Below, piece by piece: positions 29,484 through 41,870 of a DNA stretch of 64,000 nucleotides. The notes under the pieces are model-generated. The model searched no databases. It was given only the letters and a program-made list of their open reading frames with translations, and was not told where the DNA came from. The DNA is from Dipodascopsis uninucleata var. uninucleata (taxonomy: Eukaryota; Ascomycota; Lipomycetes; Lipomycetales; Lipomycetaceae). The translations under genes were made by a program, and so were the position numbers. The stretch covers positions 682,001 through 746,000 of the forward strand of contig JAJLTO010000005.1 in assembly GCA_030568195.1 (NCBI GenBank), read 5' to 3'. Each line of letters starts with the position of its first letter. Positions within the stretch are counted from its first letter, which is position 1.

Positions 29484-32192
29484 ATGGCCGCTGGTGGGAA
29501 TCTGAGATTCGACGGCCAAACAGTCGTAATTACCGGAGCTGGAGGTGGCCTCGGAAGGGCCTATGCTATCTTCTTTGGCTCGCGTGGAGCTAATGTCGTC
29601 GTCAATGATCTCGGCTCTAGCTTTAAAGGCGAAGGATCTTCATCTAAGGCAGCCGACGTTGTCGTCGAGGAGATCAAGTCCAAGGGTGGCTCCGCAATAG
29701 CCAACTACGATTCTGTCGAAAATGGAGATAGGATCATTGCTGATGCTGTTAAGGCGTTTGGTACCGTTCATGTACTTATAAACAACGCTGGTATCCTGAG
29801 AGATGTCTCTTTTAAGAATATGAGGGATCAGGACTGGGAGCTGGTCCAGCTCGTTCACCTCAAGGGTGCATACAAGACCACCAAGGCCGCCTGGCCCATC
29901 TTCAGAAAGCAGAAATATGGTAGAATTATTAACACCGCATCAGCTGCTGGCTTATACGGTAGCTTTGGTCAAGCAAATTACTCCTCTGCTAAACTTGGCC
30001 TGGTTGGCTTCACCGAAACTCTGGCAAAGGAAGGTGAAAAATATAACATTTTGGCAAATATCATTGCTCCCATGGCCGCTAGCCGTATGACTGCCACGGT
30101 TATGACAAAAGATATGCTTGATCTTCTCAAGCCTGAATGGATTGTTCCCCTTGTTGCCTACCTTACTCACAAAGACACTGAAGAGACATGTGGAATATAC
30201 GAGGTCGGTGCTGGGTTTGTTTCTAAACTTAGATGGGAGCGATCCAATGGAGCTCTCTTCAAAACAGACAGTAGCTTCACACCTTCCGCAATTTTGAATC
30301 GCTGGAAAGAAATTGAAGATTTCAAGACAAGTCCTCCTCAATATCCGAATGGTCCAAACGATTTTATGGGACTTCTAGAGTCGGCCAAAGAACACCCGTC
30401 CAACGATCAGGGTAAAGTGAAAGTAGATGTGAAAGATAAAGTTGTTATTGTTACTGGATCTGGAGGTGGTCTGGGACGAGCGTACGCCCTATTGTTCGCG
30501 AAGCTTGGAGCCAAGCTCGTTATCAATGATGTGGGAAACCCAGACGGCACTGTTGACGAGATCAATAAGCTCTATGGTAAGGGACGGGCCATAGCTGATA
30601 AGCATTCCGTCGAAGATGGAGACGCAATTGTACAGACTGCTGTCCAAGCTTTTGGAACTGTACACGTCGTTGTAAACAATGCTGGTATCTTGCGTGATAA
30701 GTCCTTTGCAGGAATGACCGACGAGCAGTGGGATCTTGTGATGGCGGTTCACGTCCGTGGTACTTATAAAGTTACAAAGGCAGCCTGGCCATATTTCTTA
30801 AAGCAAAAGTTTGGCAGAGTAGTCAATACGGCATCAACATCTGGAATTTACGGCAACTTTGGACAGGCTAATTATGCCGCTGCTAAGTGTGCTATCCTTG
30901 GATTCACTAAGACAATTGCACTTGAGGGCCAGAAGTATAATATATTGTCTAACTGTATCGCACCCAATGCAGGCACTAACATGACTCGAACCATCATGCC
31001 GGAAGAGCTTGTTCAAGCTTTTAAACCTGACTATGTTGCACCACTCACAGTCCTCCTTGGATCTGACAAAGCTCCAGTGAACGGATGCCTGTATGAAATT
31101 GGTTCCGGGTGGATTGGAAAGACGCGCTGGCAGCGTACTGGGGGCGTTGGATTTCCCATCGACAAGCCTCTTACACCTGAGATCATCGCTTCTAAGTGGG
31201 ACAAGATCACCAACTTCGAGGACGGCCGAGCAACGTATCCAGCATCCACTCAGGAAAGTATGGGCGCGATAATTAGTAATATGTCCAATGTATCGTCTAA
31301 TAAGAAGGATGCCGCGTCCTCTGGTGGTGACGATTCCAAGTACTCCGAGTATATGTCTGAAGCGCTCACGACGTACAATTCTAAAGAGATAATTCTTTAC
31401 AACATTGCTATTGGTGCAAAGGCAACTGAGCTCAAATATGTTTATGAATCTTCAGACGATTTCACTCCTGTTCCAACTTTCGGTACAATACCATACATGA
31501 ATGCCCAGTCTGGAATTGACTTTGGAAAGCTCGTTCCAAACTTCAATCCAATGATGCTATTAAACGGCGAGCACTATATGGAAGTCAAAAAGTGGCCAAT
31601 TCCTATCTCAGGAACGTTAATAAATCGATCAGTACCCATTGAAGTGCTTGACAAGGGAAAGGCAGCTGTTGTCATTACTCGCACAGAAACAATCCACAAA
31701 GAGTCTGGAGATCTTTTGTTCGTGAATATTAACTCTGTTTTTCTTCGTGGAAGTGGAGGATTTGGAGGAGTTTCCACCGCAAAAGACAGAGGAGCGGTCA
31801 CTGCGGCCAATAAGCCGCCCAGTCGCGAGCCAGACGCTTCTGTTACCGTTGAAACTAGCCCGGATCAAGCTGCTCTCTATCGCTTAACTGGCGACTATAA
31901 CCCTCTTCATATTGACCCTTCATTTGCTGCAATGGCGAAGTTTCCTAGACCTATCTTGCATGGACTATGCTCTTATGGTATTTCTGGAAAAGCTGTTGTA
32001 GATAAATTTGGAATGTTCAAGAACATCAAGGGTCGATTTCAAAGCCATGTCTTCCCTGGAGAAAAGCTGAATGTTCAGATGTGGAAAGAAGGAAATAAAG
32101 TTATCTTCCAAACAGTAGTTATCGAGCGAAATGTCGTAGCCATTGGTGCTGCTGCTGCTGAGCTTGTTGACAAGAATAGTACGAAACTATAA
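29484..32192 (+). CDS. FOX2: Peroxisomal multifunctional enzyme type 2 (hydratase-dehydrogenase)
   Basis: Single exon, 902 residues (S. cerevisiae Fox2 900). It catalyses the second and third steps of peroxisomal beta-oxidation through D-3-hydroxyacyl-CoA. Two SDR dehydrogenase domains lie in tandem: TGAGGGLGRAYA (~17-28) with NNAGILRD and Y166-SSA-K170, and TGSGGGLGRAYA (~325) with NNAGILRD and Y464-AAA-K468. Both keep the catalytic Tyr and Lys. The C-terminal MaoC-type hydratase 2 hot-dog region has GDYNPLHIDPSFAAMAKFPRPILHGLC, containing the Asp and His used for hydration. The protein ends in TKL, a usable variant of the PTS1 peroxisomal signal. It fits with the SKL-tailed SCP2 protein and methylcitrate genes further along. 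Confidence 0.97.
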   Translation: MAAGGNLRFDGQTVVITGAGGGLGRAYAIFFGSRGANVVVNDLGSSFKGEGSSSKAADVVVEEIKSKGGSAIANYDSVENGDRIIADAVKAFGTVHVLINNAGILRDVSFKNMRDQDWELVQLVHLKGAYKTTKAAWPIFRKQKYGRIINTASAAGLYGSFGQANYSSAKLGLVGFTETLAKEGEKYNILANIIAPMAASRMTATVMTKDMLDLLKPEWIVPLVAYLTHKDTEETCGIYEVGAGFVSKLRWERSNGALFKTDSSFTPSAILNRWKEIEDFKTSPPQYPNGPNDFMGLLESAKEHPSNDQGKVKVDVKDKVVIVTGSGGGLGRAYALLFAKLGAKLVINDVGNPDGTVDEINKLYGKGRAIADKHSVEDGDAIVQTAVQAFGTVHVVVNNAGILRDKSFAGMTDEQWDLVMAVHVRGTYKVTKAAWPYFLKQKFGRVVNTASTSGIYGNFGQANYAAAKCAILGFTKTIALEGQKYNILSNCIAPNAGTNMTRTIMPEELVQAFKPDYVAPLTVLLGSDKAPVNGCLYEIGSGWIGKTRWQRTGGVGFPIDKPLTPEIIASKWDKITNFEDGRATYPASTQESMGAIISNMSNVSSNKKDAASSGGDDSKYSEYMSEALTTYNSKEIILYNIAIGAKATELKYVYESSDDFTPVPTFGTIPYMNAQSGIDFGKLVPNFNPMMLLNGEHYMEVKKWPIPISGTLINRSVPIEVLDKGKAAVVITRTETIHKESGDLLFVNINSVFLRGSGGFGGVSTAKDRGAVTAANKPPSREPDASVTVETSPDQAALYRLTGDYNPLHIDPSFAAMAKFPRPILHGLCSYGISGKAVVDKFGMFKNIKGRFQSHVFPGEKLNVQMWKEGNKVIFQTVVIERNVVAIGAAAAELVDKNSTKL

Positions 32193-33094
32193 GCTGAAGT
32201 AATGCATTTACCGAAGAATGGATTTATCGTGACTAGTAAGCTTCAGTTTCTTTGAAGACGAAGATGGCTATTTCTTGTAGTAGAATAGGTCAAGTGCTCA
32301 CATTTATATTTATATACGTCATAGCTTGGAGGACCTTCTCCGTTCTATAGTTGTATCGTTTATTTTAGTTATGAATCAACTTCCTTATCACTAAATATAA
32401 ATTCTCAATTGGTAAAGTATGTTATAATAGTAGATCAAAAAGAACGCCGTAGAGACTTTCTGAAGTCCAATGTCCAAACAACCTCAGTTAAGACTCAATT
32501 ACAGTTGAGCATAACAAAACTATTGGCAATCAATATAATTCTGACTTAGCTGAGATCAGGAAACTTGCATTATAGAGAATAAACCAATAAGTAATATTCA
32601 TAACTAACACAATATAAAGGACAAGAAAAAATCAATTAGATAAGTACTTCAATCATAAAAATTTATATGATCTAAGAGGCATACCACTTCAGATAAGTAA
32701 ACTCCTAAGTATCCGAATGCTGTCGAAGATACTCATTTACATACACATATACCTATACATATAACGCATTTACACAATAATAAACTAGCTCATGTACAGC
32801 TGAAAAACAAAAAAACTGAAACTGAGAAAAGTCATGTAAAAACATGAAAAATCGTAAGAACGCATATATAATGTTGAAAACTCCGTTATATGGATACCTG
32901 CAATAGGCTTTATATATATTATATGATGTTTTTTATAAAATATTAATTCTAAAATAGCGCACAATCATCATCCACGATCTATATATATATATATATATAC
33001 TATTTACTTGCTGCTGCAAGTATGCATTGAATAAACTATTGAAAACTCATTAAATAATAAATATTAAAAATATTATCGACATCATACGAAATAT
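32193..33094. repeat. Convergent 3' flanks with a short (AT)n tract
   Basis: About 900 bp between FOX2 and the RING gene, very AT-rich, with an (AT) dinucleotide run near 32978-32999. No gene is seen. Confidence 0.45.
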
Positions 33095-36091
33095 TTATTC
33101 TATCGCATCTAGATCCGTCACCGATGCTGTAGTTTCAGGAGCATTTTGCTCTGCTGGCTGACTCATAGAAGTACTTAGCAAACTCGAAGAATCTTCATTT
33201 GATTCTAATACACCAACAGCACGGCATAAGGGACATGAGTTTCGTCCAGTTGTGAGCCACTCGTCAATGCAAGCTTTGTGGAACATATGACCACAACCTT
33301 TGAGCTTTCGACAAGACTCATTCTTCTCAAACTCAGACAGACAGACTAGGCACTTTTCAGATACATGGTCATCATTTGCTATAAACTCACCACCTGATCT
33401 TTCGACGTCCTGTTGCGTAGCAACTGGTGGCTTTGCAGGGCCAATGAAGCTGGATAAAAGTAACATGTCTTCATAAGTAGGAGAATCAGTGAAGAGCGAG
33501 GGTGTTGTCAAAATTGGATGATTTTCCGGGTAAGAACCTCCAAGAACATATATTATCCAAGAGCGCATATTACCACCGTTGGATCCGTTTGATCCTTCAC
33601 GAGTTGATCCATCAGTGGTGGCAGCAGATGAATGAGAATGAGAATGCCTATGAGCAGAATGTCCAAAACGCCTATTATTCTCACTTGTTATCGTTTCGTC
33701 ATCAAGATGATCATTGTTATCAACATCATTAATATCTCCATTCAAATGAGACAGTGTAGACCGTAAAGAAGATCGTCTAGACCAGAGTCTATCGCTTGAT
33801 CGGGTTGACCTATCATCTCCTTCCTCAACATCAACATCCATGTCACTGTCCTCACCATATTCCAACACTTCGTTGAGATCAAGATCATCGTCACTGTCGT
33901 GGCTATTTGTATCGCCACTATTGAACTCTGGGAACAATGAACTTAGCCCAAGGGGTCTTCGTCTACGATCATTATTCAAACTAGTTGCTTCGCTTGCTTC
34001 GGATCTCCGACGACGTCTACTAGGTCTCTCCGATGACAAACCACCAAACGTGGAGCCGCCCATAGCAGTAGAAATTGGCAAGCTATCCAAAAATGGCGTC
34101 GATGGATCATTTGCGTTGGCTCCACTGCCATTTACAGAACTTTGAGCACTGATAGAACGTATTCCAACAATTATAACAGGGACCATTCTACTTCCTGAAC
34201 CACTATTATTTTCAGAAGCGCCAAATCTGAACATGCGAAAAAAATTGAGCGCAGGCCTTTGCTCGTTATTCTCGCCATCCGTATTACTGCTGTTACTGTT
34301 ATTATTATTATTATTATTGTTATTGCTATTATTATTGTTATTATTATTATTATTATTCGATTCGTTACGAAGTTCAGCGGCTAAACGACCATTCTGTAAT
34401 GCCCTCAGAAATCCATCAAAGCTTCCATCTACCAAACCATCTCGCTCATCGTCTGAAACAGGCTGATCATTTTCTGTTCCATTCGAATCAGCAGAGTTCT
34501 GAGATGAGAGAGGGCTAGAACTGGATAAAAACGACTCGTTGGTATTTCCTACTAGAGATGCAGCGGTAGCAGCAGCGGCAATAGAGAGGAGACGTGACAG
34601 CATTGCAGCTTGATCTTCACCAGGTCGTAAACGAGTAGTAGTATCCGAACTAATTGCATTCGTCAAATCTCGTGCACTATCTGTATCTCTCCAGGATCGA
34701 GTACGCGATGTATGTCTTGATCGTGTAGTACTTTGAGACGAAAAATTATTCCGCGTGCCACTGGTAAGAGATGTCGCGAGAGACGATGCCTGTGCAGAGG
34801 ACGCTGGATGCGAAAATAGTGGCAACGGAGTCAATCCAGTAGCCAAAGCATTTGTCGTATCCGTAGCTGTATGAGGACGAGGGCGACGCCTAAAATAAGT
34901 AGGCTCAGGACGCAATGAGGAGTCAACCCTGTTAGTACCAGATGCTGTAGAAGGCTCAGAGATTTCTGCATTAACATTATCATCATCTGACGACGGCTGA
35001 TCAGGTGACGAAGAAACAAAAGGAGACAAAATATCAGTACTGTATCTTGAAGAACGAATGGGTGGCTCTGTTGGAACTGGTGGTGGTGGCGGCGGACCAT
35101 TTCGACGAGATGGTGACGATGTTATAGAGGATGGTTGAGAAGACGAATTGCTTAGAGAACTTCGCATTCGTGAAAATCGGTTGCGCAAGAAACTTCCATT
35201 CAGGATAGATGATCGTTGAGACTCTCCATTAGATGATGAAGATGACGCAGAATCGCTCGGCGCAGCAGTTAGTGAATTGTTACGTCTTTTGGAAAGTGTA
35301 GAAGGTACGGTAGAAGATGAAGAAGTCACCCCACTACTCAGAGTACCAAGTACTCTTGAGGTCGACGTAGGAATGATGCGATATCCGTCTCTGACAGATC
35401 CACTATGAACTCTTCTAGGAGAATGTGAGCGGGATTGCGAAATTCTCGAAGATGGCCCAGAAGACTGCCCTGTACTGTTACCAGAAGAGTACGATGAAGT
35501 ATTCTGTAGACTACCATCCTCACTTTCGATTCTTCGAGTAAATGGCTCTAATGATGAATAAGCTCTTTCATTCTGTGTAGATGGCTCCAAAGAACGGTCC
35601 ACACCACCTACAACAGATGTAGCACTAATAGAAGGGTTGGTTGACCGTGAATGAAGATGGTGATTCTCTTGATGATGTACAGACTGTTGCATTAAACCCA
35701 AGCTAGTGAGATGCCTTGAAATCCTTCTAGATCTACTACTTGCACTATTACTGGAGTTACCACAGTCACTAGTATTTTCAGTAGATGATGAACCTGAAGA
35801 TGATATTGAAGAAAAAGCGTTTTGCGATCGAGAAGATGACTCTCTGTTTTGGTCCTCCGAATTACTGAGAGTTTTGTTACCAATAGCAGTAACTGGACTT
35901 CTCAATGTCGCACTGGTAGTATCTATGGAAGAGTTGAAATCTGAAACCGACAACGAGTTATTTGAAGATGTTGCAGACTCACGCATTGTCGAATGAATAC
36001 CGGATGACTGCTGTCGAGTGGGTATACGATTGTCTAATGGGTTAGAAGGACTTGAACTATACTGACCCATTCTCTGTACAGAAGGAAACAA
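33095..36091 (-). CDS. Large Ser-rich RING-H2 protein, probable E3 ubiquitin ligase
   Basis: Single exon, 998 residues. Residues 1-830 are largely disordered and Ser/Asn/Arg-rich. They include a long asparagine run near residues 580-600 and an acidic stretch ([28 protein letters not shown]). The conserved end starts at [20 protein letters not shown] and [22 protein letters not shown]. The RING-H2 domain follows (~914-955): C-LVC, C[14 protein letters not shown], W, CPLC. All eight zinc ligands are visible (C3H2C3). The GSYP...NHP block next to a C-terminal RING recurs in fungal proteins of unknown substrate. E3 activity is inferred from the RING alone. Confidence 0.85.
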   Translation of the reverse strand: MFPSVQRMGQYSSSPSNPLDNRIPTRQQSSGIHSTMRESATSSNNSLSVSDFNSSIDTTSATLRSPVTAIGNKTLSNSEDQNRESSSRSQNAFSSISSSGSSSTENTSDCGNSSNSASSRSRRISRHLTSLGLMQQSVHHQENHHLHSRSTNPSISATSVVGGVDRSLEPSTQNERAYSSLEPFTRRIESEDGSLQNTSSYSSGNSTGQSSGPSSRISQSRSHSPRRVHSGSVRDGYRIIPTSTSRVLGTLSSGVTSSSSTVPSTLSKRRNNSLTAAPSDSASSSSSNGESQRSSILNGSFLRNRFSRMRSSLSNSSSQPSSITSSPSRRNGPPPPPPVPTEPPIRSSRYSTDILSPFVSSSPDQPSSDDDNVNAEISEPSTASGTNRVDSSLRPEPTYFRRRPRPHTATDTTNALATGLTPLPLFSHPASSAQASSLATSLTSGTRNNFSSQSTTRSRHTSRTRSWRDTDSARDLTNAISSDTTTRLRPGEDQAAMLSRLLSIAAAATAASLVGNTNESFLSSSSPLSSQNSADSNGTENDQPVSDDERDGLVDGSFDGFLRALQNGRLAAELRNESNNNNNNNNNNSNNNNNNNNNSNSSNTDGENNEQRPALNFFRMFRFGASENNSGSGSRMVPVIIVGIRSISAQSSVNGSGANANDPSTPFLDSLPISTAMGGSTFGGLSSERPSRRRRRSEASEATSLNNDRRRRPLGLSSLFPEFNSGDTNSHDSDDDLDLNEVLEYGEDSDMDVDVEEGDDRSTRSSDRLWSRRSSLRSTLSHLNGDINDVDNNDHLDDETITSENNRRFGHSAHRHSHSHSSAATTDGSTREGSNGSNGGNMRSWIIYVLGGSYPENHPILTTPSLFTDSPTYEDMLLLSSFIGPAKPPVATQQDVERSGGEFIANDDHVSEKCLVCLSEFEKNESCRKLKGCGHMFHKACIDEWLTTGRNSCPLCRAVGVLESNEDSSSLLSTSMSQPAEQNAPETTASVTDLDAIE
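34290..34358 (-). repeat. AAT/AAC trinucleotide tract encoding polyasparagine
   Basis: On the minus strand about 20 Asn codons, mostly AAT, interrupted by a few AGC/AGT serine codons, lie in frame inside the RING gene. Such tracts commonly vary in length between strains. Confidence 0.8.
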
Positions 36092-36764
36092 CCTTTCAAA
36101 ACAGCAAGAAACCTAATGAATTTTCAAGAGAATCTCGTAATTATGCCAGCAAGATAAAACTTTTTTCTTCAAATTTTTGAACTTTTGATATAACGAGATT
36201 ATGAATATATAACAGTAAAATGGCGACAATCAGCTGTTATCTGAAAATGAATACGGATGGCCGCAGTTAAACCTATAATTTTTGTAAATATTAAAGATTA
36301 GCGATCTTTCTAGTCTACCCCATGTCACAACAAATAAATATATACGAGAAAGTCTTTGTTTTAAAAGACAGGAAGTAATATCACCATGAGCTATTAACTT
36401 TTAAAGAAAAGAAAACTATAAAAGATAAGTGGAACTTCTTGCCATAAGCACGAGACTCAGGTCAATCATACGTATATACCAATACAGAATCCAAAGATTT
36501 CTAGACTAAAATCCAATGGATTGATGAACCTGAAGAATCGTAATCTCTGTCAAATAAAGACATTTAAAAATATGTTTCCATCTTTATACTTCACCATGGT
36601 AATAGCTCCATCCTTCATCGACAAAACCCATGAAGTCCAAGGTGACTACTCCATTTCAAAGTATAAATAAGGCAACATCGAATTAACAGCGAAGACTAGG
36701 AGATCTTCAGAACAATATAAAGACATCTTATAGAACCATACCTGTATCTTAAGCAGAACACTGA
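36092..36764. other. RING-gene promoter region
   Basis: About 670 bp, AT-rich. No telobox, CCAAT or other recognised motif and no gene was seen. Confidence 0.45.
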
Positions 36765-37369
36765 ATGTATATAGTAGCTGGACGGGTGATATTATGTTAT
36801 GTAGACTGTAGTTCTATACCGTTCACTATTGCAGCACTGTCATATATACATCAAATTGCAATACGCAAACTGTCAGGAAATATCGTTTCGACTCTTAACC
36901 GTTATTTTACCTTCTCAGCTTTCACCAGATGTATTTCTAGATTTGTGTATATGTACGTGCGAGAAGGAGGTACGTTAAGGAGTATATCCGTAAGTATCTG
37001 TTTGAAAATGATACTACGATATTAATAGCAGTATTTGCGTTGCAGAATATCAATCTACAGAAATCGTACTCGTCTGTATACCAAATGACACAAGAAGTAC
37101 TATGGGTGCTGAAATCCGTAGTTCATGAATCGCGCGGAAGAAAGGAAAAAGCGGAAGTTCTGCTAAAGCACAAATTCAAAAGCTTTCAATTGCTAGCAGA
37201 AGATGGATGTGTCATCAAATATGAGTTTGAGACCGACAAACTTGGAAACGCAGAGAGCAAGTACCTTCGTATGTACGACCGTCGTTACGCAAAGCACGAC
37301 AGCGTACTCAACACAATATTGTGCACTCTGCCGATAAGAAGAAATATCTGGCCAAGTAGCTTCCTCTGA
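36765..37369 (+). CDS. Hypothetical protein, two putative exons (doubtful)
   Basis: A frame from ATG 36765 to 36989 meets a GTAAGT donor. A TTGCAG acceptor at 37045 restores the same frame to the stop at 37369, giving 182 residues with a 56-nt intron. The first part is hydrophobic and the second charged (ESRGRKEKAEVLLKHKFKSF, DGCVIKYEFETDKLG), more protein-like than most chance frames. No clear branch site and no family similarity are visible. It may be a lineage-specific gene, or coincidence. Confidence 0.28.
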
Positions 37370-38888
37370 TGCAGAATATGACTAGTACGGTTATAACAGT
37401 CTCCACTGAGTGAGGCCAAAATCCAAAGGCTAAAGAGGTACTATTGTTGGCTACATACAGGCAATAAGCCTAGAAAACCCTGATATGCACTAATAGAGAG
37501 GACGTATTACGCTTTTCCTTCAATATTACGTAACACTTTTGATACTATGACAAATCTTGTGTCCACGAAACATACGAGCCAATGCTAACAAGTGATGTGG
37601 CGCTTCTTGCCTTAGTTTACTGCGCCCGACAGACGGTATTTTATCCGCTTCTCCTACGTTCGTAAAAAGCTCTCTATTTTCCGTTACCGTAAGACTCTCA
37701 GACTGGAAACTTCTAATTAGGGCAGAACCGTGCACGGCAGGCATGACTGTGTGGATCCGCCGCATATGTAGATGGCAGATAGGTTGGGTGCCAGATTTTT
37801 GCTCACTTCGCTTGCCCTATTTTCTGTTGCGGCTGGACACTCACTTATTAGATGAGAAGGCGGCATTAGGGACATTTGAGGGTCAACTACGATAATTACG
37901 TAGCTTCGTGACCAAATTTACTTATGAGTTTTTGAACGTTGAGACAGTATCTATTAGTAGGTAACTTGGTAGGTACTGTGATCATAATGAGTAGCCTAAG
38001 GGTCGCCGTGGACGTAGACGGGTCGGAGTTCATTGCGTGACTTTCGGCCCAACAAAAGGGCTTGTGCGACACTGTAACCTAGACACGTCAAGCGTACCAT
38101 AGATCACAGAATAGAGGGCCACGCATCTTTAGGGAGTAGCAGGATGTTTCATGATTTTGAGGAAAATGCCACCTGGACAGTAGATGTTGCCCGCTTACTT
38201 CATACACCTGATAACTCCAGATCTCAAAACATGCTCAAAGCAGACCTTACTGCCTATTTTTACCCTTTTCTCCGCTCCAACAACTCTTGCAGCTCTCCTT
38301 TATCTATCGCAAGCACCGGTCCGTACTTGCATCTTACGGCTTGTAGCGAATGCCATGAAGACAGCCAAGACTATGGATGCATCCCACACAGCTCAGTATC
38401 CTTATATATATAATATATATGGATATCTATTGCGTTAGTCCCAGAGCCTCTACACGGATTTGCTAATGTTACTGATAAACCCTGGTCTTACACATCTGCT
38501 CTATCTTGTTTGACGTAGCCCTAATTTTTGCTAAACCGTCCTGTATCCACTAGTCGTTACGTAATCCATTAGGCATCTGGCAAATGCCCATACATGGTTA
38601 GGGTGTATGTGCGCGACAGCCAATCATCGGGGAAGCTTTTCTTAGCTGACGAGCCGGAAGAAAAATAAAAAGTACTGTTCCTCTGCTGGAGTTAGAGAAG
38701 GTGAAGAGTGGCATAACGAATCCTTCTGTTATTTTCTCATTATATTACAGAAAACAAGAGTTCCATAACTGCACGCACCGGTACGTATATTGTCCGCAAA
38801 GACTGCTAATGATAATGAGCAGATTGACCTTTTCTTCTGAATTTTTTTATATGCTAATTTGACATTAATGGATTGAGTATAGTTAAAG
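37370..38888. promoter_or_regulatory. 1.5-kb intergenic with a CCAAT box before QCR10
   Basis: CCAATCA at 38620-38626 lies ~265 bp before QCR10 and fits the HAP2/3/4/5 site that activates respiratory genes in yeasts. The stretch 37.5-38.2 kb is richer in G+C than its flanks and holds only short frames without ATG or family features. No RNA gene was recognised. Confidence 0.4.
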
Positions 38889-39183
38889 ATGGCTATTCAG
38901 TATAAGTACACTCCTAACTTCCTTGGATTCACCCCAAAGATCGTCGGCCGATGGTAATTAGTTATCTTGCATTTATGACATTTACTTCCAATATCGTGTT
39001 AACAAAGATTTTTCGTGGATATATAGGACTCCGGTTTTGGCTGTCTGGGGTGGTATTGTTGGCGTTGGTGCCGTTTACTTGTTGGAGCCAGTTCCTCGAG
39101 TTCAGAACGTCATTCTTGCAAACATTCCAGTTATCGGCAAGTACTGGATTCGTTCTAGTGATCCAAACGACACTCCATTCTAA
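38889..39183 (+). CDS. QCR10: Cytochrome bc1 complex subunit 10, two exons
   Basis: Exons 38889-38953 and 39027-39183, 73 residues. The sequence MAIQYKYTPNFLGFTPKIVGRW-TPVLAVWGGIVG followed by VPRVQNVILANIPVIGKYW and a DPNDTPF end matches fungal Qcr10. It is a small single-span inner-membrane subunit on the periphery of respiratory complex III near the Rieske protein. The membrane segment is ~24-42. The intron is 73 nt (donor GTAATT, acceptor ATATAG), and the split TGG codon reforms a tryptophan. The donor is not the usual GTANGT, but no other choice keeps frame. A CCAAT box upstream agrees with respiratory control. Confidence 0.85.
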
Positions 39184-39602
39184 ATAAATTATTATGCACT
39201 GCAATTTTTAGTCATAAGAGTTAGTTCTGGTATTTTTGATTTGCTGATTGTGCGATGGTGTGTATTTGTCTTCGTAAGAATGGCTTCGCCTGAAATCCAG
39301 TAAGTTGGATGCCCTGTCATTGTTTGACTTGTTATTGAGTTCGCGAGAATTGCATTTTTACACATCAGCAATGGAGTTTCATTAGCTTGTATTTAATAGA
39401 CGAAATTATTTATTATTCTATGAATTACATTCTGCGAAGTAGGTTAAATGGCTCGTGCAGTGACAACTGAACTATCTATGAAGTAAGACGGTGTGAGACT
39501 GTCAGAAACTACCGAGTCATTTCCATTTAAAATGATGACTATCTCTAAAGACTTTGAAGCCACATATTCTTCTTGAATTCTAAATCTTATTGTCTTCACT
39601 AT
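39184..39602. other. Convergent 3' flanks of QCR10 and the RMD gene
   Basis: About 420 bp, AT-rich, with no feature seen. Confidence 0.5.
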
Positions 39603-41355
39603 TTAATGGGCTATTTTTCGGAGAGCGGAATATCGTAACGCAATTTCGGACTGTAGTTGACAAGTTAGAGAAGAAAATTGTATAAAGCACTGGTTGAATA
39701 TCTTACCATAGATACCACTATAGATACCACAATCAAGACTATGACGATCCAAGTAATATCTAAAAGAGATGATGTTAGTTTGGCACAGTTAAAAAACGAG
39801 ACAAAGTGATTTTACTTGACATGTTCGTCTCTGCAATTGAATCTGCCAAGACGTCTGCGAGATCCAAAAATACGCGGCATCGGAAATTAAGAATTGATAT
39901 CCGAGGTTTAATTTCTAAATAATCTCGAACTGCAGTGTAAAATTCATGATATTCTGGTTCTTCTTCCCACACAAACTCAGGAACATCGAGAATATTACTA
40001 CTAAGATTCACATCAACCCGCAATCGGAATATCTTTCCTTCTATTTTCATTACTTCTGTTCTGTTTAAGTCTCCTAAACTGCCCTCAAGAGCAAGTTTTT
40101 TAGGTACATGCTTTAAATCGTTTTCTGAAATCTGCTCCATCTTCGTTTCAAAATATGACAACTTCGTTGACTGTGCAATGGCATGGGATATCATCAGTTT
40201 ATGCATCAAAAGAACATGCTTGTTTGTAGGACGAAGTGTAATTACATCGTTCATAATTCGCGAACTTTTACTGTATATGGAATATTCGAATTCGAATTCT
40301 TCCATCTCTCGATCTTGTTCAGAGATTGGCCGGACAATCATTCCCGTTCTTGCGACTGTGTGAGATATTTTATGCTTCATAGACACTTTTCCTGGTTGCG
40401 AACTTGGAATTCCAGATGTCTCTGCAAATTCAATATCTGCAAGTATATCACGCTCTTGATGTTCTGTAAAGTTCCAAAAAACAACTATTCCATAGGCAAA
40501 AATAAACAACTCTGCTTTAGTATGGAGCTCCTGTATAATATCCTGCTTAGTGTCATCTTCATCGTAGCGAAATCTCTCTGTATTATCATCCATTAGATTA
40601 GTAGGTGATAGCTCACCATTCCTAACTCGGTATCCTGCTCTTCCACCGGGAAGAAGCGGTAGGGAGTAAGGAACATAGAGAACAGCATCTGGACTACCGG
40701 CACCATAAATCCGAGATCCATGAGCGTTGTGAGCCTTCTTTAGAAATGCATTAAATAAGCCAAGATGATACTTTTCTGCGGTCAAATAGGCTGTACATCG
40801 CCTTGATTCGGTGGCACCTGGCGAAGTTCGACCTCTTCCCGGTGAAGGTGATCTAGGTGGTGGTGATGGAGGCGATGGCAGGATGACGACTCGACCAGCC
40901 GGTGAAATTATCCAGTCATCGGAATCCGAATCTGATCCACTGTCGTATGGATCATCATGGTATTCATGGTACATTTCGTACTCTTCATCTTTTCTCTTTT
41001 TGCTCTTCTTGTTCATGATACTGCTCGAGAGCACCAATCGCGGATCTCTTTGCTTCCCACGGTACTGATTGCTTCGTCTAATTGATGCATCTGAAGGCGT
41101 AGTTCGTTTTCGACCAGAGGGAACATCACCAGCGCCGTCGAAAACGATGTTGCTCACAGAAATATCACTGAAACGACCTCTGCTACTCCTTGAAGTGCCC
41201 GTCGCATTCGGTGGGATTTTACTTGGCAGACGATTGAACGGAGCATATCCTGATCGAGATTGACTTAGTCCTGTTGATCCTGATCGTCTATCGTGTCTGG
41301 CGTCGGTTACCAGGATCGAAGGAGATCGATTCACCGTAGGCTTATCCCGCTGCAT
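39603..41355 (-). CDS. Rmd1/Rmd8-family (DUF155, RMND1-like) membrane protein, three exons
   Basis: Exons 41355-39816, 39759-39707 and 39650-39603, 546 residues. Residues 1-190 are disordered, Ser/Arg-rich, with an acidic DSGSDSDSDDW run and a proline-rich PSPPSPPPRSPSP segment. The DUF155 core starts at RRCTAYLTAEKYHLGLFNAFLKK. The hallmark AELFIFAYGIVVFWNFTEHQERDIL is central. Splicing of exon 2 (53 nt) supplies the membrane anchor NITWIVIVLIVVSIVVSM near the C-terminus, exactly where yeast Rmd1 and Rmd8 have one; exon 3 adds a short basic tail. Introns are 56 and 56 nt. Yeast members are needed for sporulation and the human relative RMND1 anchors mitochondrial ribosomes. The length lies between Rmd1 and Rmd8, so no symbol is assigned. 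Confidence 0.88.
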
Positions 41356-41870
41356 TATCTACAGAATTATTAGACAGGATTTAATATAGGCTATTGAGCT
41401 TCTTTGCTCTGATGACGCAAGTGTAAGCTGTTTACTCGCCGTTGATCAATTTTATTCGAATTTTGTTACACGGATACTCTCCTTCTGCGAGAAGTGGATT
41501 GGGAACAATCAAAATGGGCTTAGCGAAGAGCCGAGAGCATTTCACCAACTGATTAAAGAAACCTTCAAAGAATTTCGTCTTTCATAATAATTGCCCAACT
41601 ACATTTGCAGCAGCACATCTGGTTCCAGACAGTTGATGCTATTTATCAATTTTATTATTTAGTGTTAATTCTGCATTTCTATTCTTTATATACATTTCGG
41701 CAGTGACGTCAGCGAATGAAATTATATACACCTATTATCGTAAAACAAGAGTATTATGGATTATAACAAAATTGCTTGTCTAATCTGAATTGCTTTCGCT
41801 CTTTCTACTAAATAACAAGAGTCCAGCGAGGCGGTCCGTGTAGCTTCGAAAGCTGGAAATGCTTCGAAAG
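41356..41870. other. RMD-gene promoter and MRPL11 3' flank
   Basis: About 515 bp without a recognised gene or motif. Confidence 0.45.

Noticed and set aside
34233-34466. Plus-strand frame with a long polyleucine run
   Set aside because: It is the antisense of the polyasparagine tract in the RING gene; leucine codons arise from the AAT repeats.
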